A DNA stretch of 5,824 nt. Source: an uncultured Desulfobacterales bacterium. Its GTDB lineage: Bacteria; Desulfobacterota; Desulfobacteria; Desulfobacterales; G020354645. Under the pieces are notes generated by a model, which was not told the origin of the DNA, searched no databases, and saw only the letters and a list, made by a program, of their open reading frames with translations. Positions 1 through 5,472 of this stretch are shown piece after piece (position 1 is the first letter of the stretch; every line of letters starts with the position of its first letter). The DNA lies in NCBI GenBank assembly GCA_947259865.1, contig CAMYNZ010000247.1:1-5824 (forward strand). Reading direction: 5' to 3'. The position numbers and the translations under genes were made by a program.

Positions 1-133
1 CTGCATTCGCCTGCCCTCCCCCTTATTTTCATCTCGGTTTGTTGTTAATGGTTCTTGTGCAAACATGACAGATAAATCAATATATCTTCACCGATTGTCT
101 CGGGTCAAATCATATTTATGTTCATAAGCGTAA

Positions 134-556
134 TTAGGAATCCCCGCAGTAAATCTTTACGTTTTCTCCTTTACGATCCTCAACGTTCACCTCAAATTCA
201 GTTAGAGCTTCCATGAGTTCATGGATGTTTTCATCGCTGATGTCTTCAAGCTTGAAGTTGACCCCTTTTTCACCGAGTTTTTCGTCGATTTTTTCCTGAG
301 CTTCCTGAGGGATAAGAGATTTTAACTTGATCCCGGCACGGATAATTTTTAGCGGAATACGAATATTCACCTTATCCCCATTGGTTGAATCCACCTTGAC
401 AAAAAGGTATTTGGGGATGTTGGGTTTTGCATAATCACCGCTTTTTTGGATTTCATTTTTTTTACTTTCAACGGCATTCAGCAGTTTTTCGGCCTCTGCA
501 GTGTTAATTTTTCCGTTTGCCAGCATTTCGAGTATTTTTTTTCTTTCCTCGGTCAT
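134..556 (-). CDS. SHOCT-like domain protein of unknown function, last gene of a three-gene operon
   Basis: A 140-residue soluble protein. Residues 1-30 (MTEERKKILEMLANGKINTA, then EAEKLLNAV) match the short helical-pair SHOCT-like domain usually placed at the N terminus of YvlB-type and DUF4097-type proteins. After a linker, residues 50-75 (KYLFVKV, then KVNIRIPLKII) and the end (EFEVNVEDRKGENVKIYCG) form the beta-rich segment seen in small SHOCT-like proteins. No signal peptide or membrane segment is visible. The start at 556 is preferred over an upstream ATG at 694: AAAGGAG lies about 7 bases before it, and the 694 start would overlap the neighbouring gene and add a non-homologous tail. 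The ribosome site lies in the 16 bases after the stop of the membrane-protein gene, so the two are surely cotranscribed. The family is widespread and uncharacterised; a role with the membrane partner in envelope sensing is inference. Confidence 0.8.
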   Translation of the reverse strand: MTEERKKILEMLANGKINTAEAEKLLNAVESKKNEIQKSGDYAKPNIPKYLFVKVDSTNGDKVNIRIPLKIIRAGIKLKSLIPQEAQEKIDEKLGEKGVNFKLEDISDENIHELMEALTEFEVNVEDRKGENVKIYCGDS

Positions 557-572
557 GGGTTTTCTCCTTTCA

Positions 573-845
573 TTATTGAATCGAAAAATAAACTTCTGAA
601 TCCTTTGAGTTGATATCGATATGGAGTCCTCCGAGTGATGATATAAAGATGAAAATGGCGGGCAGCGCCCTGACGATCCACACTCCTTTAACAATAGCTA
701 AAACCATGAGCGCAGCAAGCAGTATCGGAGACAGAAAAAAAACAAAAATGGCTGCGGGAAAATATAAGAGCGGAAGCGGAATCCATAAGCGCCATGCTTT
801 CTTGTTTTCTGTTTGGATTTTTAGTCTGATGACCAGCGGAATCAT
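573..845 (-). CDS. Small hydrophobic membrane protein, middle gene of the DUF2089/SHOCT operon
   Basis: A 90-residue protein. A short charged start (MIPLVIRLKIQTENKKAWRL) is followed by continuous hydrophobic sequence at about residues 21-56 and a second stretch at 58-74 (WIVRALPAIFIFISSLGG), then a short polar tail ending EVYFSIQ. This suggests two or three inner-membrane helices. The ATG overlaps the TGA of the upstream DUF2089 gene by four bases (ATGA). There is only a weak G-rich stretch upstream, so translational coupling is likely. The layout (IPL start, WIPLPL entering the membrane, short beta-like tail) resembles the small membrane proteins commonly found beside SHOCT-like genes. I do not know a function. 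Gene order suggests it anchors or works with the two soluble partners. Confidence 0.75.
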   Translation of the reverse strand: MIPLVIRLKIQTENKKAWRLWIPLPLLYFPAAIFVFFLSPILLAALMVLAIVKGVWIVRALPAIFIFISSLGGLHIDINSKDSEVYFSIQ

Positions 846-1204
846 TTTTTGAGCGCCCCCATGGCCTGGTCAAATGAGATTTCCCCCTTTTCGAGATCTT
901 CAAGAATGTCGTGCACCACAGCCGCCGGGGCGACATCGATGAAATCAAATGCTTTTGATATCCGATTCAGCCTGTTTTTGATGGACGGATAGCTGACTCC
1001 AAAAAGTTTCTCCATTTCTTTGATGGAACCGTGGCTTTTCACAAAAGCGGCCACAAATACCTGGTCTTCCATGGTAAGTTTGGCCAGCGGGGGAAGTTCA
1101 AAACTCCCCTCTATGGCCACATCCGTCTCTGTAATTTTTACTCGCTCAATGGTAATATTTTTATTTTGGGTAAGTTCCGTTAACTGCTGCCAATCGTGCT
1201 CCAT
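842..1204 (-). CDS. DUF2089 family helix-turn-helix protein, cysteine-free variant, first gene of operon
   Basis: A 120-residue protein. Residues 30-83 carry the DUF2089 core: a GSFELPPLAKLT segment, then a helix-turn-helix-like stretch (SHGSIKEMEKLFGVSYPSIK, followed by NRLNRI). Residues 95-118 (AVVHDILEDLEKGEISFDQAM) form a SHOCT-like helical hairpin. Many DUF2089 proteins begin with a zinc ribbon just before the FELPPLA segment; here residues 1-30 contain no cysteine, so metal binding there is excluded. The start at 1204 has AAAGGAG about 7 bases upstream and a convincing promoter behind it. As first gene, with an HTH, it may autoregulate the operon or act as a DNA-binding sensor; this is inference, since family function is not established to my knowledge. 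Family assignment is firm, function weak. Confidence 0.85.
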   Translation of the reverse strand: MEHDWQQLTELTQNKNITIERVKITETDVAIEGSFELPPLAKLTMEDQVFVAAFVKSHGSIKEMEKLFGVSYPSIKNRLNRISKAFDFIDVAPAAVVHDILEDLEKGEISFDQAMGALKK

Positions 1205-1233
1205 ATTATGCTCCTTTTAATATTTTTTATCTT

Positions 1234-1261
1234 AATATAATATAAATTAAATTAATGTCAA
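1234..1261 (-). promoter_or_regulatory. Sigma-70-type promoter for the DUF2089 operon
   Basis: Reading the minus strand, a perfect TTGACA (1261-1256) is followed after 16 bases by TATATT (1239-1234), five of six matches to the -10 consensus. The predicted start lies near 1227, giving a leader of about 23 bases that contains the AAAGGAG ribosome site. Upstream (1262-1311) is a dense run of A and T tracts that could act as an UP element. In DNA this AT-rich a TATA-like match is easy to find; the TTGACA and the spacing make the call. Confidence 0.65.
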
Positions 1262-1384
1262 GAAAATAATTAATTTTTTTAATTTTAATATTAAATAAAT
1301 TAATAATTTGATGCTTGCTGCAATTAATGCGATTCATCCCCTCTCAGTTTTCGGGCATTTACTTTGGGCGAAATTGTTTTAGAT

Positions 1385-1398
1385 TTGACATAAGTCAA
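1385..1398. promoter_or_regulatory. CRP/FNR-family operator candidate (TTGAC-N4-GTCAA)
   Basis: TTGACATAAGTCAA is a perfect inverted repeat with 5-base arms around a 4-base spacer. This is the geometry of FNR sites (TTGAT-N4-ATCAA) and of the variants bound by NnrR/Dnr/HcpR-type relatives in anaerobes. Possible -10 elements follow at 1426-1431 (TATCAT) and 1432-1437 (TATAAG), placing the palindrome about 46-52 bases upstream of transcription start, near an activator position. The likely target is the plus-strand gene at 1593. The site also lies about 160 bases upstream of the DUF2089 start site. Confidence 0.5.
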
Positions 1399-1485
1399 CC
1401 ATATCCCCACGAGGGCAAGATAAGTTATCATTATAAGTGGTTTCCATATTTCAGGTTATGTTGGGGGGCCGGGCGCGATTATAGA

Positions 1486-1522
1486 TTAGCCGGTTTGCCA
1501 GTTAAGCCGGTAAACGGGCCAA
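1486..1522 (+). promoter_or_regulatory. Stem-loop 1 in the leader of the Cys-rich protein gene
   Basis: Arms at 1486-1499 and 1509-1522 pair at 12 of 14 positions (including one G-U pair) around a 9-base loop. The inner core pairs GGTTTGCC with GGTAAAC plus flanking C and G bases. There is no U-run after it, so it is not a classical terminator. It lies in a GC-rich block of the putative leader and may be part of a regulatory RNA structure. I could not match it to a known riboswitch class. Confidence 0.45.
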
Positions 1523-1551
1523 GGGACCCATTACCTCATGAGCATTTTCAA

Positions 1552-1574
1552 CTGGTTGGCAACGCCACCACCAG
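1552..1574 (+). promoter_or_regulatory. Stem-loop 2 immediately upstream of the ribosome site
   Basis: CTGGT (1552-1556) pairs with ACCAG (1570-1574) and TGGC (1557-1560) with GCCA (1564-1567), leaving a two-C bulge and a three-base AAC loop. The hairpin ends 6 bases before the GGGAGG ribosome site at 1581-1586. It leaves the ribosome site free as drawn, but an alternative fold or a bound protein could affect translation of the 1593 gene. Confidence 0.45.
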
Positions 1575-1592
1575 GAATAAGGGAGGTTTATC

Positions 1593-2036
1593 ATGTGCCA
1601 GAGTTACCGAAAGGAATGCGTCTGCGGCAAAAACACCGCTGAAATCTTCTTTGGAAAGATGGTTCTGGATGAGCAGTCGGTTGAGCAAGTTCATTGTCCG
1701 GAATGCAGCCAAAACGTCGAAAAAAACAGTGATAACAAAGTTTGGGACAACGGCTGGGTGCTCGTGCTTGATATGGATGTTGTCAGGACCCACGCACCTG
1801 TCATGGACATTTCACCCCAGGCGGTGACCGCAGACTGGGTCTTCGACGCCGGTTTTGTTACCTGGGTCGGTATTATCCCGGATGATTATAAACAGAAGGC
1901 TATGGAACGGGCCGAAATTTTAAAGCTCGCCAAGACCGATCTGCTGGTTTACTATCAGGCCATGAAAGATTGGGGTTTGAAGCGCGAAAAACGCTTCACC
2001 CAAGAAGGCTGGCGCAAGATGAGAGCACCCGTCTAA
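1593..2036 (+). CDS. Cys-rich zinc-ribbon-like protein of unknown function
   Basis: A 147-residue soluble protein I do not recognise. Cysteines cluster at the N terminus: C2, then C9-x-C11 and C35-x2-C38 (KECVCGKN and VHCPECS). The last four could form one zinc-ribbon or rubredoxin-like metal site. The rest contains a hydrophobic, Trp-containing stretch (GWVLVLDMDVV, later DWVFDAGFVTWVG) and a charged helical C terminus (residues 98-134). No signal peptide or membrane helix is evident. The ATG follows GGGAGG with a 6-base gap, and the gene ends 10 bases before the converging histidine kinase stop. A CRP/FNR-type palindrome and a structured leader lie upstream, so redox or anaerobic control is possible. 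It stands alone as a single-gene unit. Coding status is well supported by the ribosome site and clean frame; function is open. Confidence 0.75.
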   Translation: MCQSYRKECVCGKNTAEIFFGKMVLDEQSVEQVHCPECSQNVEKNSDNKVWDNGWVLVLDMDVVRTHAPVMDISPQAVTADWVFDAGFVTWVGIIPDDYKQKAMERAEILKLAKTDLLVYYQAMKDWGLKREKRFTQEGWRKMRAPV

Positions 2037-2046
2037 CCCCATTCGT

Positions 2047-3396
2047 TTAAAAACGCAGTACGAAGGTGGTTTCCGTTCCCGGCTGTGAGGTGACGCTTAA
2101 GGTCCCTTTGTGCAGCCGCATAATCTGGCGGGATAAGCTCAGGCCGATACCGGAACCCTGGGGTTTGGTGGTAAAAAATGGGATGAAAATTTTTTCGGCT
2201 ACCTCTTCGCTAATTCCCCTCCCATTATCAATGACTTTAACGACAGGATTGCCCAGTCCATCCGTAGCGGCAGATAATTCAATTTTCGGATTGCTGATGC
2301 CGTTGACTGCCTCCACTGAATTTTTACATATATTTATCAACACCTGTTCTATTAAGGCCTGATCAGCCGTTATCTCAAGTGTCTCAGGATCAACCTGCAT
2401 GCTAAAATCGATAACCAGGTTTTCAAGTTGATCCTTCATGAGATGTGCCACTCTTTCAAAAAGATCTTTTACTTGAACAATCTCAAAATCCGGTTTTGGA
2501 ATCCGGGTGAGCTTGCGGTAGTTTTCAATGAAATCCAACAGCCCTTTACTGCGTTTCTCGATGGTGTTTACGGCATCACGCACATCGACGATAACCTCAT
2601 TCAAAGATTCCGGCACTTCACATTCTTGATTATTCTTCAATAAACCGAATGCAGTGGAAGACAACGAGGCGATCGGCGTAATGGAATTCATAATCTCATG
2701 GGTAAGGACGCGGATCAGGGTTTGCCAGGATTTCATCTCCTTTTCTTCCAGTTCGCTCTGAATATTCTGCATTGCAACCAGTACCAATTGTTGCTTGCGC
2801 ATAACAAAGCCGGTGGCATAGATGGATAATTGTAATAAATCATCGCCCTGTTGCAATTTTATCAGGTCTTTCCCTCCGGGAGACAGCACCAGCAGTTTTT
2901 GGGCCAATTTGGGGCTGATAGATCGCAAATCTTTGATGTTTCCCAACCTTGGAATCTTGAGCAGTTTTTTTGCGGCATTATTGATCAATTCAACCGCACC
3001 ATCCGGATTAAAAGCGATCAATGCGATACCCACATGATCGACAATCGTTTGCAGAAACCGAAAGTGTTCCTCCTTTTCTATTTTGGCACGCTGGAATTCC
3101 TTGATGACTCCGGTAAAGGCCGTGTGCAATTCCTCAAAACCTGATCCTTTTAAACTGTTGGTGAACGATTGGGAAAAATCAGAATATTTTATGGAATCAA
3201 GCAGGCGGGTTAAATCCCTGTTGGTCTTGGTTACATACCGTATCAGATTAAAAATTTGATAGGCCGCAAACAGGCTGATGAAAACGGCAGCGGCTATAAA
3301 GTCGGTTTTGAAGAGCAGGTAAGCCAGAAGACAAATCGTGCCGCCGAGAATGAGCACCCGTATAATACAATTGATATAGAATCGTTTGTAGATCAT
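2047..3396 (-). CDS. Membrane sensor histidine kinase (NtrY/AtoS-like class)
   Basis: A 449-residue sensor kinase, the likely partner of the NtrC-type regulator encoded upstream. Two membrane helices (about 12-29 and 32-52) are joined by only a few residues, so there is no periplasmic sensor domain. A short linker of HAMP-like position (about 55-105) leads to a PAS-like domain (about 110-205, [20 protein letters not shown]). The phosphoacceptor motif is [12 protein letters not shown] with His233. The ATPase domain shows the N box ([11 protein letters not shown], Asn359), G1 (DNGRGI, 390-395), F box (FIPFFTTK) and G2 (GSGIGLSLS, 414-422), so it should be catalytically active. The start at 3396 is the first ATG after an in-frame stop, but its ribosome site is poor. 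A large inverted repeat fills the 101 bases between the regulator gene and this one. The signal is unknown; with a permease gene nearby, membrane or transporter-coupled sensing is plausible. Confidence 0.92.
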   Translation of the reverse strand: MIYKRFYINCIIRVLILGGTICLLAYLLFKTDFIAAAVFISLFAAYQIFNLIRYVTKTNRDLTRLLDSIKYSDFSQSFTNSLKGSGFEELHTAFTGVIKEFQRAKIEKEEHFRFLQTIVDHVGIALIAFNPDGAVELINNAAKKLLKIPRLGNIKDLRSISPKLAQKLLVLSPGGKDLIKLQQGDDLLQLSIYATGFVMRKQQLVLVAMQNIQSELEEKEMKSWQTLIRVLTHEIMNSITPIASLSSTAFGLLKNNQECEVPESLNEVIVDVRDAVNTIEKRSKGLLDFIENYRKLTRIPKPDFEIVQVKDLFERVAHLMKDQLENLVIDFSMQVDPETLEITADQALIEQVLINICKNSVEAVNGISNPKIELSAATDGLGNPVVKVIDNGRGISEEVAEKIFIPFFTTKPQGSGIGLSLSRQIMRLHKGTLSVTSQPGTETTFVLRF

Positions 3397-3408
3397 TTTA
3401 TAATTTTA

Positions 3409-3493
3409 TCTCACGCAAAGCCGCCAAGCTCGCAAAGTTAAAAACATTAATTTACCTTAATAAATCTTCGCGTCTTTGCGTCTTTGCGAGAGA
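3409..3493. repeat. Large imperfect inverted repeat of 9-base CGCAAAG units
   Basis: The left arm (3409-3437) carries three CGCAAAG-like units at 9-base steps (CGCAAAG, CGCCAAG, CGCAAAG). The right arm (3466-3493) carries the complement (CTTCGCG, CTTTGCG, CTTTGCG), and the ends are TCTC and GAGA. The arms pair along nearly 28 positions with a few mismatches, around a 28-base AT-rich loop. It sits between the response regulator and histidine kinase genes, its right end 4 bases from the regulator stop codon. This has the form of a REP/BIME-like or small non-autonomous element. In the minus-strand transcript it would form a long hairpin that could stabilise the upstream message or reduce kinase expression. 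Confidence 0.75.
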
Positions 3494-3497
3494 CCCT

Positions 3498-4874
3498 CTA
3501 TAATCCGTATTTTTCCATACGACGATAAAGGGATGTCCTCGTCAATCCCAGTTCTTTGGCCGCATGTGATACATTGCCTTCATTCTTTTTCAGCGCTTGG
3601 CGTATTACGGTTTTTTCAACATCCTCAAGATTATAGTTTTCAAATACAACGCCTACAACTTCTTTTTCTGTCTCCGGAAACAGGAAATCCGATGGTTGCA
3701 GCATCTGGGCTTCCGACAGGATAACCGCACGTTCTAATGTATGTATCAACTCCCGAATGTTTCCCGGCCAGTGGTAACGCTTCAGTTTCTTTAATGCCGG
3801 TGCGCTGACCCCGGTGATGGCTTTTTGATATTTCTTTAAAAATATCTTTAGAAAGTGATCAATCAAAAGGGGAATATCTTCCTGCCGCTCACGCAGCGGC
3901 GGCAGCTGAATTTCAACGGTATTGATACGATACAATAAATCCTGCCGGAATTCGTTTTGGGCAACCATTTCATAGATAGGCATGTTGGTTGCACATATCA
4001 GACGGATATCGATATCAAGCGGTTTGTTCGATCCCAGGCGGGTCACCTTTCGAGTTTCTAAAACGCTCAACAGTTTGGCCTGCATGGCCAGTGAGATATT
4101 GCCGATTTCATCTAAAAACAGTGTTCCCCCATCGGCCAGCTCAAATCTTCCCGGACGGTTTTCTTTGGCATCCGTGAAGGCACCTTTCATATGACCGAAT
4201 AATTCGCTTTCAAAAAGGGTTTCGGCGATAGCGCCCATATCGACGCTGATAAATACTTCTCCTGTCCGGGGGGATTGACGATGGAGAGCCCTGGCCACCA
4301 GTTCCTTGCCGGTGCCATTTTCGCCGAGGATTAAAATATCCGCATCCGTGACAGCAACTTTCTCAATCGTTGCAAATACCCTCTGAATTGCCGGGCTCAC
4401 ACCGATCATATTGTGATATCTTTGATCAAGATCATCGCTCAGCTGTTTTTGTTGCGAACGAAGCCTGTCGACCTCAAGACGCGATTGCCGTAAATTAAGG
4501 GCCGATGAAATCGTTGCCAGCAGTTTTTCATTCTGCCAGGGTTTGAGCACAAAATCGCTTGCGCCGGCTTTGACTGCTTGAACCGCCATTTCCACATCAC
4601 CAAAGGCCGTAATCAAAATGACCACGGCCGATGGATCGATTTGAAGAATTTTGTCAAGCCACATAAAGCCCTCAACACCGCTGGTGGCATCCATTGTGAA
4701 ATTCATATCCAGAAGGATGACATCATAGTCCTCGTTATTCATCAGGGAGGGAATTTTTTCAGGATTTTGCTCGGTGTGGACCAGAGAAAAATGCTGTTTT
4801 AAGAATAAACGCGCAGCCAGCAGGAGATCCTCATTATCATCAACAATAAGTAAGTTACCCGTATTTTTTGGCAT
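3498..4874 (-). CDS. Sigma-54-dependent NtrC-family response regulator
   Basis: A 458-residue transcriptional activator with the full three-domain layout. The receiver domain (about 6-125) has acidic pocket D12-D13, phosphoacceptor Asp56 in VILLDMNF, Thr89 and Lys111 (LKPW). The AAA+ sigma-54 interaction domain (about 156-385) has Walker A GENGTGKE (184-191), the sigma-54 contact loop as GAFTDA (231-236, a variant of GAFTGA), Walker B TLFLDEIG (251-258) and candidate arginine finger residues around R310 and R316. The Fis-type helix-turn-helix is at about 418-458 (NVSHAAKELGLTRTSLYRRM). The start at 4874 has CAGGA about 8 bases upstream. It precedes its probable kinase on the same strand and is divergent from a sigma-54 promoter and an ABC permease gene, the most likely target. 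No key residue is missing. The gene could also be under its own control, but I see no sigma-54 site facing it. Confidence 0.95.
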   Translation of the reverse strand: MPKNTGNLLIVDDNEDLLLAARLFLKQHFSLVHTEQNPEKIPSLMNNEDYDVILLDMNFTMDATSGVEGFMWLDKILQIDPSAVVILITAFGDVEMAVQAVKAGASDFVLKPWQNEKLLATISSALNLRQSRLEVDRLRSQQKQLSDDLDQRYHNMIGVSPAIQRVFATIEKVAVTDADILILGENGTGKELVARALHRQSPRTGEVFISVDMGAIAETLFESELFGHMKGAFTDAKENRPGRFELADGGTLFLDEIGNISLAMQAKLLSVLETRKVTRLGSNKPLDIDIRLICATNMPIYEMVAQNEFRQDLLYRINTVEIQLPPLRERQEDIPLLIDHFLKIFLKKYQKAITGVSAPALKKLKRYHWPGNIRELIHTLERAVILSEAQMLQPSDFLFPETEKEVVGVVFENYNLEDVEKTVIRQALKKNEGNVSHAAKELGLTRTSLYRRMEKYGL

Positions 4875-4923
4875 CGCAAAATTCCTGTTTCATGTATTGA
4901 ATTAAATTAACCGCAGATCTACC

Positions 4924-4993
4924 CTGTTTAATAAAACTTTATAGTTGTTTAATCACATTAGTATATTACAAATGTAAAATCTTTATTAAACAG
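4924..4993. repeat. Perfect 12-base inverted repeat pair upstream of the response regulator gene
   Basis: CTGTTTAATAAA (4924-4935) and its exact complement TTTATTAAACAG (4982-4993) flank 46 bases. Inside lies a smaller TTACA-AA-TGTAA repeat (4966-4977). The pair is 50-119 bases upstream of the regulator start and may span its promoter. It could be paired operator sites for looping, or a leader stem; AT-rich composition raises the chance of coincidence, though 12 exact matches is long. Confidence 0.5.
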
Positions 4994-5099
4994 ATTCGTT
5001 GGTCAATCAATCCTGAATAAATGCTAAAATCGTACCAAAACCTTTAGTGCCCCTCAAAAAGGTCTAATTTTTTCACATTTAGGAAAAATGTTATTTAAA

Positions 5100-5128
5100 T
5101 GATCGTAATTATTGAATAATTATGATCA
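5100..5128. promoter_or_regulatory. 29-base AT-rich palindrome, candidate regulator-binding site or bidirectional hairpin
   Basis: From TGATC at the left end to GATCA at the right, 13 of 14 symmetric positions match around a central base at 5114; only 5105/5123 mismatch. Its centre is 275 bases upstream of the predicted sigma-54 transcription start, within range of enhancer-binding proteins acting by DNA looping. It does not resemble a Rho-independent terminator for either neighbour, since both genes are transcribed away from it. Confidence 0.5.
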
Positions 5129-5194
5129 GCCCATAGTAAGTTAAAATATGTTGCGACAAAAGTTATTCCGATTGAATCTGAATATTATCACAAC

Positions 5195-5210
5195 TGTACG
5201 AATTCGTACA
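5195..5210. promoter_or_regulatory. Perfect 16-base palindrome, candidate upstream activating sequence for the NtrC-type regulator
   Basis: TGTACGAATTCGTACA is an exact palindrome centred 186 bases upstream of the predicted sigma-54 start at about 5389, a typical enhancer distance. Fis-type DNA-binding domains bind as dimers to symmetric sites, and the gene for such a protein is divergent and adjacent. It is more GC-containing than its surroundings, which makes chance symmetry unlikely. Binding by this regulator is inference. Confidence 0.6.
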
Positions 5211-5362
5211 TCGACTGTAACACCGGCGAACACTGCAAAAAAACAGTTAAATATAATTTGGTAATATAGCATCCCCGTTATTGTCCTTGCTCGGTAAATT
5301 TTCCCATATATTTTAAGTACTTAACCGATATCTTGTAATAGGATTCTTAGCGATATGAACAC

Positions 5363-5377
5363 TGGCACATCCTTTGC
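5363..5377 (+). promoter_or_regulatory. Sigma-54 (RpoN) promoter for the ABC transporter operon
   Basis: TGGCACATCCTTTGC matches the -24/-12 consensus (TGGCAC-N5-TTGC), with the GG and GC doublets at the required spacing, and is followed by T. The predicted start site is near 5389, leaving a leader of about 132 bases before the permease ATG. It lies next to the gene for an NtrC-family activator, the protein class such promoters need. Confidence 0.88.
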
Positions 5378-5472
5378 TCTTAAGGTTATAAAAAAGTGCT
5401 GGAAGTTTAAAAACCAAAATATTCTTCTTATTAACAACGGACAACGAAAACGGTGAAATTTTAGTGCCGTTG

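Larger units (their letters stand above)
1205..1592. other. Divergent intergenic region: AT-rich left half, GC-rich structured right half
   Basis: This 388-base gap separates two divergently transcribed units. From 1205 to about 1311 it is almost entirely A and T with overlapping small palindromes (for example TTTAATATTAAA at 1284-1295), suited to promoter or UP-element function and possibly to bent DNA. From about 1460 to 1590 composition switches sharply to GC-rich with stem-loops. Open frames crossing it in either direction look non-coding: their translations lack recognisable domains and they overlap regulatory signals. Separate entries describe the promoter, palindrome and hairpins. Confidence 0.7.

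Noticed and set aside
1..133. Gene or terminator downstream of the SHOCT gene
   Set aside because: No open frame of useful length and no GC-rich stem followed by a T-run was found on the minus strand.
557..694. N-terminal extension of the SHOCT gene to an ATG at 694
   Set aside because: It would overlap the membrane-protein gene almost entirely, has no homology-like sequence, and a strong ribosome site supports the start at 556.
1410..1510. Possible c-di-GMP-I (GEMM) riboswitch, from GGCAA near 1414 and AGCCGGTTTGCC near 1488, and GGCAAACCGG on the opposite strand
   Set aside because: The conserved GAAA tetraloop and GGGACGCAAAGCC-type core are absent on either strand, so only short fragments match by chance.
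1315..1827. 170-codon plus-strand open frame across the leader and into the Cys-rich gene
   Set aside because: It overlaps the better supported gene at 1593 in another frame, lacks a ribosome site, and its translation shows no domain-like pattern.
2037..2055. Bidirectional terminator between the converging genes
   Set aside because: Only a 5-base CGTTT-AA-AAACG repeat is present, partly inside the kinase coding sequence, too weak for a terminator.
5449..5471. Hairpin AACGG...CCGTT in the permease leader
   Set aside because: Five base pairs with a 13-base AT-rich loop is marginal and not convincing as a functional structure.
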